Assembly (NCBI GenBank): GCA_964035545.1
Contig: OZ037768.1
Coordinates: 791,501-855,500, forward strand
Length of the DNA stretch: 64,000 bases
Origin: Bugula neritina
Lineage: Eukaryota > Bryozoa > Gymnolaemata > Cheilostomatida > Bugulidae
Direction of reading: 5' to 3'
Part shown: positions 53,086 to 64,000 of the stretch, one piece after another
Layout: each line of letters starts with the position of its first letter
Numbering within the stretch: the stretch's first letter is position 1
Program-made: the position numbers and the translations under genes
Notes under the pieces: model-generated
Database searches by the model: none
What the model saw: only the letters and a program-made list of their open reading frames with translations
Told to the model about the DNA's origin: nothing

Positions 53086-54134
53086 GATTTTGTGTGTTGA
53101 GGGTAAAGAGTATACATCTGGTGAAAAGATGCCTGCAGTTGTGTTAATTTGTAGATTTGGTGTAAATAAGAAAAGATAACTCTGATAGCTACTTTTAGTT
53201 CTTGTAAAGTTCGTGCTGTTAGCATTGTTTATCTGTATTTTCATATTTCTATATATATTATTATTGATGTTTATTTAATATATACACTGATATATACACT
53301 ATAGAATATATATAAATGTTGTAAAAAACTGATACCAATACTGAGTGTATAAGTCAGCACCTTGTAGTGAGGTTCTAAGTTCTGTCAGCGATAGCCATTA
53401 GTTTGTAAGGTCAGCATTTATCAATATGATTTGATACACCAGGTCTCTTAAAAGTTATTGTAACTTATAGCTCATTGGATAGAAACTAGACTGATATAAG
53501 TCCATCATGCTGATTGGTCATTCATTGACAATGCGACTCATTTTGGAAGACGAATCAAAAGACTGAGGCAACAGATGTTTATGAATATATTTCATCCTTG
53601 ATGGCAAAATATCCAATTTATAAGGAATTGTGTACATAATATTAATTGTCTTCCAGCGTTGTGGGAATACTGAGAAAATGCTCTTATAAGAATGTTTTAC
53701 TGAAAAATCATACAATATTTGTATGTTGAAGTATAAGTATATCATTATGTGCTGGGAAGATTCACACGATATTAAAACTCACCATTTCATTGGTTAAAGT
53801 AGAAAATAATGTAGTGAGATATTATTAATTTAAATGTATATATACTCTTTTTATAAGTTCCTGGCAGAAATGTATGCAGTTGGGAGAGGTAAAAAAGGCA
53901 ATTCCATATTTGAATGACACTACTAACAATCAAACATACCTGAATGGAATATCACAAGTAATAAATGTATGCACAGCACATGTGTAAACACACAAATATA
54001 TATTATATCGCAAAAAAAATGAAAAATCACATACTAGATTAAGATGATATAAAAAATTTTAAAGAATCCTCAGTACAGCTGTTTTGATTGGTCCTTCTGG
54101 CTGTAGCTGTCCAATGTGAGTAATGGACACTTTA
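52706..54134. other. Tail-to-tail spacer ARNT / ZIP transporter
   Basis: Contains the 43-bp array in the ARNT 3' UTR up to 53085, then about 1 kb of unremarkable A+T-rich sequence holding the two 3' UTRs. No gene or RNA seen. Confidence 0.65.
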
Positions 54135-57100
54135 TCACACTGAAAATAAAACATTAGTTATACTTATGTATATGATAAATATATCTGTTGTCTTGTAACT
54201 TATCTTCTACTGACAAAGCCTCATATTCTACTAGCATAGCCTCATATTCTACTAACATAGCCTCATATTCTACTAACATAGCTTCATATTCTACTAAGAT
54301 AGCCTCATATTCTACTAGCATAGCCTCATATTCTACTAGCATAGCCTCGTATTCTACTAGCATAGCCTCGTATTCTACTAACATAGCCTCATATTCTACT
54401 AGCATAGCCTCATATTCTACTAACATAGCCTCATATTCTACTAGCATAGCCTCGTATCTTACTAGCATAGCTTGGTATCTTACTTGTGCCGTAGTGAATT
54501 ATCTTTTCTTCAAAAATAGCAAGAAGCAGCATGATTGAAAAGCCCAGAATCATTCCAATGTTCTTCAGTAAGAAGTGAATCGACCATTTTCCATTTCGAT
54601 TTGGACCAAGCAGAGCCGGCATCTAAAGGATAGACAACTCTCATTCGGGTATCTTTTTTTAGGAGCAACATGCATGCAGTAACAAACAAAATTGTATTCC
54701 TAATGAATAAGCCACAAAGATGGTAAAGCAAAAACCTGTGTTATGTAAACAATTCTAAATAAGGGATATGATAAACTATATCATGCAACTGTTACAAGTT
54801 TGCCTGAACTAATTTTTCCAAACATTCATCGTGGCCACTAGCATGGTTATTATAAAAGTTGCAGTGTTACACTAAACATATCTAGTATCAATGACCCTGT
54901 TCATTTCTACTCTTTTCTCATAATTTACGTCTTTTTGATAGGGAAATAACTCTAAATACCTTTGCAAGAAAAGCATTAGATGAAAATATTTACACTTGGC
55001 TTTTGCTTCGCCCAGTATGTTAAAGCTTCAACAAAACAAGAAGATAGAATTTCTGAACCTTGTCAGAATAATACAGAACTAAACCTTCAGCTCTATGGTT
55101 TATCAACAAATACAAGAGTAGCAGACTGAAAGTGGTATACCATGTTGTAGCAGACTGAAAGTGGTATACCATGTTGTAGCAGACTGAAAGTGGTATACCA
55201 TGTTGTAGCAAACTGAAAGTGGTATACCATGTTGTAGCAGACTGAAAGTGGTATACCATGTTGTAGCAGACTGAAAGGGTATACCATGTTGTAGCAGACT
55301 GAAAGAGTATACCATGTTGTAGCAGACTGAAAGTGGTATATCATGTTGTAACAGACTGAAAGTGGTATACCATGTTGTAGCAGACTGAAAGTGGTATACC
55401 ATGTTGTAGCAGACTGAAAGTGGTATACCATGTTGTAGCAGACTGAAAGGGTATACCATGTTGTAGCAGACTGAAAGTGGTATACCATGTTGTAGCAGAC
55501 TGAAAGTGGTATACCATGTTGTAGCAGACTGAAAGTGGTATACCATGTTGTAGCAGACTGAAAGTGGTATACCATGTTGTAGCAGACTGAAAGGGTATAC
55601 CATGTTGTAGCAGACTGAAAGTGGTATACCATGTTGTAGCAGACTGAAAGTGGTATATCATGTTGTAGCAGACTGAAAGTGGTATACCATGTTGTAGCAG
55701 ACTGAAAGTGGTATACCATGTTGTAGCAGACTGAAAGTGGTATACCATGTTAACGAGTCCGATGTAGATAAACATCCCGGAGGTCAAGGCCAGGAACCAT
55801 CTTCTTGCGTCTGTGTTGCTGCCGATAGCTGCCCCCATAAACAGGCCAATCAGACAGGTAGAGGCAGCGATGAGGTTTAGAATGATGGCCCTCATCTTAG
55901 ACACTCCTGATTGAAGGTAGATGGAGAAGTCACCTTCAAGAAAGAGCATGGCAGTCAAATAACTGTTTCTAGACTAAAGTTAGTCTTAATTCATAGAATA
56001 CATGACCTAATTCATGAAGTAACTGACCTAGTTCATGAGGTAACTGACCTAATTCATGAGGTAACTCATGCACAAATATAGCAATAGAAGTGCCAAGACC
56101 AGCTTGTAGACTCTGTGAGAAAGCAACTCCCATAGCAACACCATCCAGAAGGTTGTGTATAACGTCTCCCACCAAAATCATGATAGTCAGAGCTGTAATA
56201 CCATGACACGTTTTCCTTGTTGTTGAGTCATCATCACTGATCTGCAAGAGAACACAGGCTATGTTTATTCACTGTTTTATAGCCTCAGAACAAACTAAGA
56301 TGCTTGCAAATTTTCTAGTAAATTATTCGAGATGCAGCTTTTATGATGGGAGAAATACAACTATATACTATAAACAATAATTTAGAAACTTGAGTTCACT
56401 TACTTCTGAAACTGTTTCTTTCTCTTGTGTGTTCTCACCTTTCTCTTCACTGTTGCCCTTTGTACCATCAAGGTCAAATGAATGTGAGTGCGCTTGCACA
56501 TGTACAGTAGCCTGTGAAACACAATAAATTAATAGGAATATTTACACCACAACTAAATGACAAGAAAGCCAAGTCTAGATTAAATTTATATTCTTGAGTG
56601 TAAGGTCAAGGTCACAACTTGGAAGCAAAAAACAAGTATGTAATCAGCTGTTATAACCTCCACAACACAACTACAGAAAATTCTATTACTATTATCTATT
56701 GGCAAGTTACGTAACTAAAAAAAGCCTAAATGAAATAGAAAGAATGTTTAGGGTTCCTCAAAACAAAAAAGCTCTCGAAAGCTTAAAAGTAAAGCTTTCT
56801 CAAAATGCATTAGATTCTGCTATTCAATGCTATAAATAATTTGCCGTTAGAATCACTGTTGAATAGATTATGTGTCCCACAATATCTCTCCGCTATCTGT
56901 GAACTTACTTGAGAGGGTCGTAGTCTTGACATCAGAGCTTCAAACACGAAGAAGGCGTACAAAGCTACAAATAATATAAGAGCCATGCAGTCAGCAGGGC
57001 ATATTATCTACAGTATGTACAGTATCTAGAGTATGTACAGTGTGTAGAGTATCTATAACAATATCTAAAGGGTTTATGGCACTTGAAATGTGAAGCACTA

Positions 57101-60100
57101 AATACTGAAGGGTATTATATAGTACAGTGTCACATTGCACAGCAAGCATAACTATTATTTTCACGTTATACGGCAAGAAATGGGCTATTCATCTCATTAG
57201 CTTTTCAACTTTTAGCATTTCCCAACATTTTACACAATGAAACTGGAAATATACAAAGCTGTTGCGACTGATTAACTCACCATATTTATGCCAACTAAAG
57301 ATAGTTCTAGCAACAACTATATGACTCAGGCAACCTACTATGATCTCTAACTGTTATTAGATTAATTAGGCTATTATTTGTATGTTAGGAGCTCAAGGAA
57401 TGTTGCAAGAGGAAACTGCAAAATAGCAATTAGCAGCCAGAGTAATAAGATGAATAATTATGCTTACCCACATTTATGTATATGCTTACCTGCACATACC
57501 ACTAACTGCAGCAACACTGTGTCAGACACTGTGACCTTTGAACTCTCATCATGAGCAGAGTGGTCATCATGAGAGTGAAGACCCAGAGCCTGGATGTAGA
57601 ATGGATGGTAAATATTTGTAACTTGTGAAGGTAGTTTCTTTAAATGTGAGAATTTCACGCTGATTGTGTAAAATAATGGGTAAGGGAATAGATTTATTGT
57701 TATATAATATAAAATTCACTTCAGTAGCAACTAGTGCCTTATAATAATATAAAAACCATAGATTTGTTTTGTTGCAAGAACGGTCAAATGAGTTACATGT
57801 TGACCACGCCCCCCTAAGTTGCCATATTGGATATTTAGGTTGCACAACCTTTATAATACATTAAAGTGTATGAACTACAGAGAATGTGTGTCAGCAGAAA
57901 GCAGAAGTTCAACACTGCATGATTCATATGCTGACAGCAAAATTAATAATAAAATACTTTATCCAACTTGTCAGCTGTTTATGTGAATATGACAATAAAC
58001 AAGAAATATAAATATATATATGACCTCTCAAAAAAGTCACTAGCTAAAATAATATTAATTTCAACTTTGCTTAATTGTTCTCTTAGGGGTGGAGATTATA
58101 TCTAAAATTTACCTGTGGAAGAAGGTGGAGTAACGCATCACCGACCAGAGTAGCCACACCCATTGCTATGAACATGCTAAGAACATACTGAACTATTTGG
58201 GCGTTCAAACAAGGAATAAGCAAAGCCCCGAGTAGAGACAAGAGACTGATGATGATCACGGCCAGGGTTCCATAACCATACTCTGTAATATATAGGGGCA
58301 TATGCTATATACCCATACAAACTCTGTGTTGTGTGCTAATACTTTACATATACTATTATATAAAGACATTGTAAAACTATTATATGAGGGCATTGCTGAA
58401 GATGGATGCTGACAGACAGTATGGCCCCTGGTTGAGACTGACACTCAAGGGGCGCGGAGAGGGGGAGTGCTACATCTGCGTTATTTGAGTCACAAGTTAT
58501 TGATTCATATACGTGTATGTTGTAGGTAAATGGACGTAAATATATAATAGTATATATTTCTAGCTAAATAAATATACAATTACATACCACTGTAACATTT
58601 ATAACTGCATTTCTCAATGATTACTAGCATTGAACATAGATTGCTATAACACACAGATATATTAATTAATGTGGCTGTGCCTAGTATGAATAACAGTATC
58701 AGCTACTCTAATTACAATATAGATATGTAAGTAGGAAGGCTCCAAGTTCCTGTTTATAACACAGAAGTAAATGAACAGTTTTCCACAACATCGAATGATT
58801 ATGTTGTTATGAATATTTGTGTTGCTTCATAGTGACATAGAGAAACTGTGCCTAGAGCTTTTTCCAACTTTCATCAGGTTTAATTACTAGTTCACCTACA
58901 CCATCTACTAGTTCACCTACACTATCTACTAGTTCACCTACACCATTTACTAGTTCACCTACACCATTTACTAGTTCACCTACGTCATCTACTAGTTCAC
59001 CTACACTATCTACTAGTTCACCTACACTATCTACTAGTTCACCTACACTATCTACTAGTCCACCTACACTATCTACTAGTTCACCTACACTATCTACTAG
59101 TTCACCTACACTATCTACTAGTTCACCTACACTGTCTACTAGTTCACCTACACCATCTACTAGTTCACCTACACTATCTACTAGTTCACCTACACCATCT
59201 ACTAGTTCACCTACACTATCTACTAGTTCACCTACACCATTTACTAAGAGCACAAAGGATCTGTAGCATAGTATGTTAGTACATATCGTATCAGTATCCA
59301 AAACTGGATGTTAAAATATTTTGTCAAACTTTTCTCTTGGTATAAAATAAAATAACCTTCTGAGTGTTTATTGTGTCACAATATTTCTTAATTAAAGTAA
59401 AACAAGCAGACGTACTTTCAGCGTTAGTGACAGTAGGGTCTGTAGAGACTTCCTCAGGGACTGACACACAGCTGTTGCTGACTTGCTGCTGTATCAGAAC
59501 TGGACACAACTCCACAAACTGTTCCTTGGTTATGCCATCAGCTAGGTCAAGGCTGTATATTTGAGCCAATGAGCTTTCACTCAGACACTAAAGTATGCAA
59601 TGAAGAATAAATAACCAGTGACTAAAATAATATATTAGATAGCACACTATATATTCTGGAATATATTATATATATATATATATATATTTCAATATAGGCT
59701 ACTTCATATGTTATGTAAAACCGTCACCTGTGAGGTGAGCAGCATTTCCTGTACGGAACGTTTCTTGTGGTCATGACCTTCATGATCGTCATGAGATGAG
59801 TCAGAGGTCGAGTCCCCACTGGATCCAATGTTGAGAGTTTCCAGTAATTGTTCAAAGGCTGTGAAGATTACGTAATGTTTATAAATAGTACTTCATATTA
59901 TCAGGGAAATACATGCCACTAACAACATTTATATTATAAGAATAAACAGTACACTTTCAGATTGTAGTCTAGCAATATATATCAGGTATATATTAGGTGT
60001 ATATCAGATGTATATCAGGTGTATATCAGGTGTATAGCAGGTGTATAGCAGGTGTATATCAGGTGAATATCAGGTGTATTTTGTGCATATATATCACGTA

Positions 60101-62959
60101 TATAATATTACTATGTAAGTATACGGATAAGATGTGTTTTAATCAAATTATGGTAACCTTGCCTCGTCCTTGTCAAATTTTACTGCTATTCATATCAGAA
60201 GATGCTGCATTGCATCACTCAACTGGCACATTAAACTAGAGATGCACTGCTGACAACATGGTGGCTTTAGCAGCCTATGCTGCTATTTCAATCACGCCTT
60301 TGTCTCTGTTGAACCATTTTGTTTCTGGTAAATTATTTTGTTCCTGGTAAATTATTTTTCTTAGATTTCGCCATGTTTTATGAGAAATATTTGCACTTGA
60401 ATGAAGCTGTATGTAGCTTAAATTTCTGTCTTTGTGTACTGCACATACATTTTAATGCATTTCTATTTCAAATTATTGACAAAAACTAGATAAGCACTGC
60501 AAATGCAGCTGATCTTTGTTCAATTTGACAGGTCAAGAGCTCAAATGGCCTTCCAACTCATTTCTAACGGTTATTAGGACATTTTGTACTCCCCCTTCAT
60601 GTGTAAAGCCTTTCTATTCATGTCAATGAAGCACAAATAGCAAAATATGCAGATTATATGGCTAGATGCTCATTTACTGTCATCAATAAAACAAGTACAG
60701 TAATTATGTGAGACATTTAGGCACTTTTTTAAATTGCCCTGGTTCTAGCCAACAAATGCAGCATGAAAAGTTGTCTGATGGGGAACTAAAGCGATGACCT
60801 TCAAACCCAAGTCAAAAGTCATAAACACAAGCTAAACAAAATTATACATTTATATAGGAAGGCACCTTAACTTCCCATATTGTATTTAGTTATTTATCAT
60901 GTTTGTGAGCACCAAACTCAACTAAACTCTTTGAATCAAATTATCAGTTGTAGAAGCCCTGCTTTGACAAGAAGCACATTGTACCTTCTTCATCCATGGT
61001 GTTGTTAGCTTCAAAGGCAGCAAATAAACTGTTGATGACATCATGTTTGGTTGGCAGCACCTCACAAGTCAAATCAGCTACCATGTCTAAAATGAAAACA
61101 CATTCAATGCACGTTTATTGATCTTTGATAAACAAGCATTGATATTTTTGAATAGATTGGTTCAACTTCCTTGTAGCAGAACAAATATACTTTCACTTGT
61201 CTACAACTCTCACAGACTTACACTCTTGTTTTCATGTAAAGTAGTCTACAAATCCCTTGTATATATTTACCTTACACTTGAATGGAACATCTCAGCATAG
61301 CCCATGGCTCTTGAATTAACTGTACCAGTTTACGGTGACCTTAGCCAACCACCCAACCACTCTGTCTATATTACTCACCTTGTGCCAAAAAGGAAACTAT
61401 GATTCCAGCCATCTCAGGGATACGAGATTTACTGATTGGCTCTTCGTGATCCAATCCCATGTGGTGTAACAAAGTGCCTTCACCAAAGCATTTCTGTAGT
61501 CAGAGAGATAAATATTTGTTCAGTACTACACAGGTTATGGTGACAGTATAAGTCACTGATCTCCTTAGTCAGTGAAAATTAAACCAATACAAATAAAAAC
61601 AAATATTCAAAACTTTATCTTCCAAGTAAAGCCTCAACAGTTACACCACCTAAACAAATGCTTAATGCTACAACATTTTCAGTTATGTAATGTTAATTGT
61701 TATATTAATTATTGTTTTACTTGACTCATGGTACTACGTAATGCTAACTCTACTCACCTCAATATGATCTTCATGATCTTCATGATCATCATGATCGTCG
61801 TGATCGTCGTGATCATGATCATGGTCATGATCGTGATCATGATCTACATCAACAACAAAATGAACAAGCGAATACATGACATAATATAATTGCTACATGT
61901 GCATGTGGCAAAATACACAATATCTCTATTAGAATAAATACAGAAGAAGGTCATTTTACTAGCTTTAGTGCAAATTTATTTAGATTTTTTAAAGATTTCA
62001 ACCTTGTATACTGACAATCAGTTAATGAAGCAATTAGTAAATCATTAACAAGATAATTCATTAAGAGTTCCCTGCCATCTTACCATCTTCAGTAGTAGTA
62101 GGAGTAGGTGTAGTCGTCTCATGATCATGATCGTGGTCGTGATCTTCAGCAAAGACCTCTATTACCTTCTCTAGCAGAGACTCGATCTCTTCTTCACCTA
62201 TCTCATCTACATGTCACATCATTTTGATAAAGCGCTGAATAGTCTTTTATATTCGCTCGACATGCATGATAACAAGGTACTTCATATTTGAGATAAGAAC
62301 TTGAGTCCCAGGTTTTGAGTCACAGACACTCAATTTGGTCCAACAGCAATTTATAGTCAAATAAAGAACTGTTTCATAATAATGATTATTTCACTTTGTT
62401 CCCTATCAATCTTAATTCTTCCTCATAGAATATTATTCTTAGCTTACACTTACATACTTAACTTACATTTATATCCTGTACTTCACTTACAAATAAAATC
62501 AAAACCTCAATAAATACTGCGTTATCCAAGCCTAAGGCTGAAATGTTTGAAAGTCCTAAATTTCTAGCGCTTGAGCCTCATAGCCCATCATAAAACAAAT
62601 ATTCTAAACTGTGCCAAGCTAAGTACTTCTGCCTGGCTTGGAAATCAAGTTAAGGATGGTTTTGTCATTCTAAGCAGACACAATAGAGCTCTGTAACACA
62701 GACTACAGGCATAGCCTCAGAGCCAGAAAGTTCTTTCACCTCAAGTTAGTTTAGGTCAACAGACAACTCTCTCACCAACTGAGTCATCCCCAATAACAGC
62801 GAGGAGGGCGGTGGTTGCATCTAGAGCATTCAGTTCACTGGAAGACAGGTTACAGAAGGTGCTAATGTCTAGAAGAGCATAGAGGGCTCTCACAGATGCC
62901 TCATTCCACTCCTCTAGGGTATGGATTTCTTCAGACACTCCGACAAGACTCTCCAAGCA
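54135..62959 (-). CDS. SLC39A: ZIP zinc transporter, ZIP4/ZIP12-like (LIV-1 subfamily), 5' end missing
   Basis: Imports zinc into the cytosol. Readable exons (minus): 62959-62776, 62206-62084, 61843-61758, 61493-61379, 61086-60985, 59858-59728, 59587-59416, 58282-58113, 57589-57490, 56964-56909, 56511-56404, 56241-56049, 55933-55746, 54622-54484 and 54139-54135; 1872 nt, 623 aa plus the absent N-terminus. The extracellular part has a D/H-rich stretch, CFGEGTLLHHMG and ITKEQFVELCPVLIQQQV, like the ZIP4 C-terminal ectodomain (FTALCPALLYQI). Transmembrane part: YGYGTLAV, GDALLHLLPQ, a cytosolic His loop, ILVGDVIHNLLDGVAMG and HELPHELG/DFSIYLQSG, completing HEXPHEXGD across an intron. EKYGYGTLAV and AIMILVGD-like residues favour ZIP12. 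The last coding exon supplies only the final two bases of Met and TGA. The signal peptide lies outside the window or in the unread part beyond 62959. Confidence 0.94.
54215..54484. repeat. ZIP intron 14 minisatellite (21 bp)
   Basis: Twelve to thirteen copies of AGCCTCATATTCTACTAGCAT-like units begin at the exon 14 donor. On the gene strand the first two copies both read GTAAGATAC (the real donor and a duplicate); later copies have drifted to GTAGAATAT. Confidence 0.92.
55120..55746. repeat. 29-bp array of the ZIP exon 13 donor
   Basis: About 21 copies of a 28-29-bp unit. On the gene strand each reads ATG/GTATACCACTTTCAG plus TCTGCTACAAC, so each holds a donor identical to the real one (AACATG/GTATACC) and an acceptor-like CACTTTCAG 15 bases later. 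Confidence 0.94.
55990..56060. repeat. 21-bp in-frame repeat over the ZIP metal-binding motif and donor
   Basis: GACCTAATTCATGAGGTAAC repeats at 56004, 56025 and 56046 (21-bp period). On the gene strand each copy gives a CATGAATTAG/GTCAGTTAC junction. The rightmost is the real exon 12 end encoding HELPHELG; the next copies would read QLPHELG and QLLHELG in the same frame. Confidence 0.93.
58890..59245. repeat. ZIP intron 7 minisatellite (21 bp)
   Basis: About 17 copies of CTACACTATCTACTAGTTCAC. The unit is a multiple of three without stops in one minus frame, which yields a 149-codon spurious frame with V, G, E and L repeats. Confidence 0.94.
59985..60085. repeat. ZIP intron repeat (AGGTGTATATC)
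   Basis: About eight copies of an 11-bp unit AGGTGTATATC with variants. Confidence 0.85.
61758..61843 (-). other. ZIP exon encoding an Asp-His repeat
   Basis: An 86-bp exon that encodes almost only D and H (alternating DH, then DDH and HED steps) and ends in HIE. The DNA is a chain of GATCAT and GATCGT words, highly self-complementary. Such His-rich segments in ZIP ectodomains bind zinc; a role in substrate capture is inferred. Confidence 0.85.
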
Positions 62960-64000
62960 CTGGAAAAGTCATCAAAAATAGTGTTTAGACATCTACAGCA
63001 CTGCTATATATATATATATGTGTGTGTCTACAGTATATAATATATGTCTACAGTGTATAATATGTGTCTACAATGTATAATATATGTCTACAGTGTATAA
63101 TATATGTCTACAGTGTATAATATATGTCTACAATGTATAATATATGTCTACAGTATATAATATATGTCTACAGTGTATAATATGTGTCTACAGTATATAA
63201 TATATGTCTACAGTGTATAATATATGTCTACAGTATATAATATATGTCTACAGTGTATAATATATGTCTACAGTGTATAATATATGTCTACAGTGTATAA
63301 TATATGTCTACAGTGTATAATATATGTCTACAGTGTATAATATATGTCTACAGTATATAATATATGTCTACAGTGTATAATATGTGTCTACAGTATATAA
63401 TATATGTCTACAGTGTATAATATATGTCTACAGTATATAATATATGTCTACAGTGTATAATATATGTCTACAGTGTATAATATATGTCTACAGTGTATAA
63501 TATATGTCTACAGTGTATAATATAGCACTTATATGTCTAGAATATATAGTCATCTTAAATACAAATAGTGAGCCCCATTTTACCAAAAAAAACCGTGAAA
63601 ACGGCTCTGGTATCTCACAAATATTTCATAAGTTCATTATTATATCTTATTAGTGATGCTTTTAGCTGTTGCTATTAAAGTACTATTTATAACAACTATT
63701 CATAAAAAATTAATTATATATATAGCACACTTCTTGCTGGGAAATGCAATAAATTAACAACACATAACAATATTATAATAATATATTACTAAAATATTGC
63801 ATTACTAAAACATTAAAATAAACGAAGTTTACTTTTTATTTTATTTTTATAAATTTAATTAGCCAGCCACCCGATCAGAATATGGTGGAGAACTGTGAGA
63901 GAAAATTAACACAAATTAAATTATTTATTCTTTGGGATTGAATTTTCTTGATTTAATGAGTTGTAGCACCAGTCTAATGGCATGTTCTACAGATCAGAAA
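62960..64000. other. ZIP upstream intron or 5' region
   Basis: Holds a long minisatellite (63008-63528) and about 470 bp of A+T-rich DNA. The missing ZIP N-terminal exon or exons should lie here or beyond the window end. I could not identify a signal-peptide exon. Confidence 0.55.
63008..63528. repeat. 20-bp minisatellite upstream of ZIP
   Basis: About 26 copies of TATATGTCTACAGTGTATAA with GT/AT variants, very homogeneous. Confidence 0.95.

Noticed and set aside
55093-55958. Frames of more than 160 codons with MVYHFQSATTW repeats
   Set aside because: Readthrough of the 29-bp array in ZIP intron 13. The adjoining exon 55933-55746 is genuine but ends at the ATG/GTATAC donor.
58852-59301. 149-codon frame with VDSVGELVDG repeats, like a repeat protein
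   Set aside because: A 21-bp minisatellite inside ZIP intron 7; exons on both sides join as NAEKYGYG without it.
60795-60835. B-box-like GGGTTTGAAGGTC on the minus strand
   Set aside because: Poor match and no A box at the right distance.

Overview
This is eukaryotic nuclear DNA from an animal, or a very close relative of animals. It carries multi-exon genes with GT-AG introns, and its proteins include Homer, ARNT, TOE1, COX6C and a ZIP4/ZIP12-type zinc transporter. Exons are well conserved. Introns and intergenic DNA are A+T-rich and packed with minisatellites. The gene set together with short exons and moderate introns suggests an early-branching invertebrate; a sponge is plausible, but that is a guess and nothing in the window proves it.

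Ten protein genes can be read, and they alternate strictly in strand: AP-1 gamma-adaptin (+, 3' end only), cytochrome b561 (-), IMP dehydrogenase (+), COX6C (-), TOE1 (+), a secreted alpha/beta hydrolase (-), USP3 (+), Homer (-), ARNT (+) and a ZIP zinc transporter (-, 5' end outside the window). Every neighbouring pair is therefore either head-to-head or tail-to-tail. I joined exons by hand using splice signals, reading phase and similarity to known families. Nine models close in frame. Several match vertebrate numbering closely: IMPDH is 514 aa with Cys331, cytochrome b561 has four haem histidines at 51/85/119/158, and Homer has F14, W24 and G89.

Layout: 1-1931 AP1G1; 3331-5544 CYB561; 9050-15830 IMPDH; 16322-16990 COX6C; 19912-23969 TOE1; 24006-27167 hydrolase; 29230-33630 USP3; 34257-40079 Homer; 44562-52705 ARNT; 54135-62959 ZIP. 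The genes have unrelated jobs (trafficking, redox, purine synthesis, respiration, RNA 3'-end processing, deubiquitination, scaffolding, transcription, zinc uptake), so this is ordinary chromosomal neighbourhood and not a pathway cluster.

The most unusual features are three. (1) IMPDH has two 207-bp, phase 0-0 versions of the exon encoding the first CBS (Bateman) segment, which look like mutually exclusive exons. (2) Almost every longer intron holds its own private minisatellite, and in at least eight introns the array is built from copies of the splice junction itself, giving up to 13 tandem consensus donors. In the ZIP gene a 21-bp array repeats the end of the metal-binding HELPHELG motif in frame. 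(3) The large head-to-head spacers share a peculiar low-complexity texture of TAGTSA/TSACTA hexamers that I do not see in the tail-to-tail spacers.
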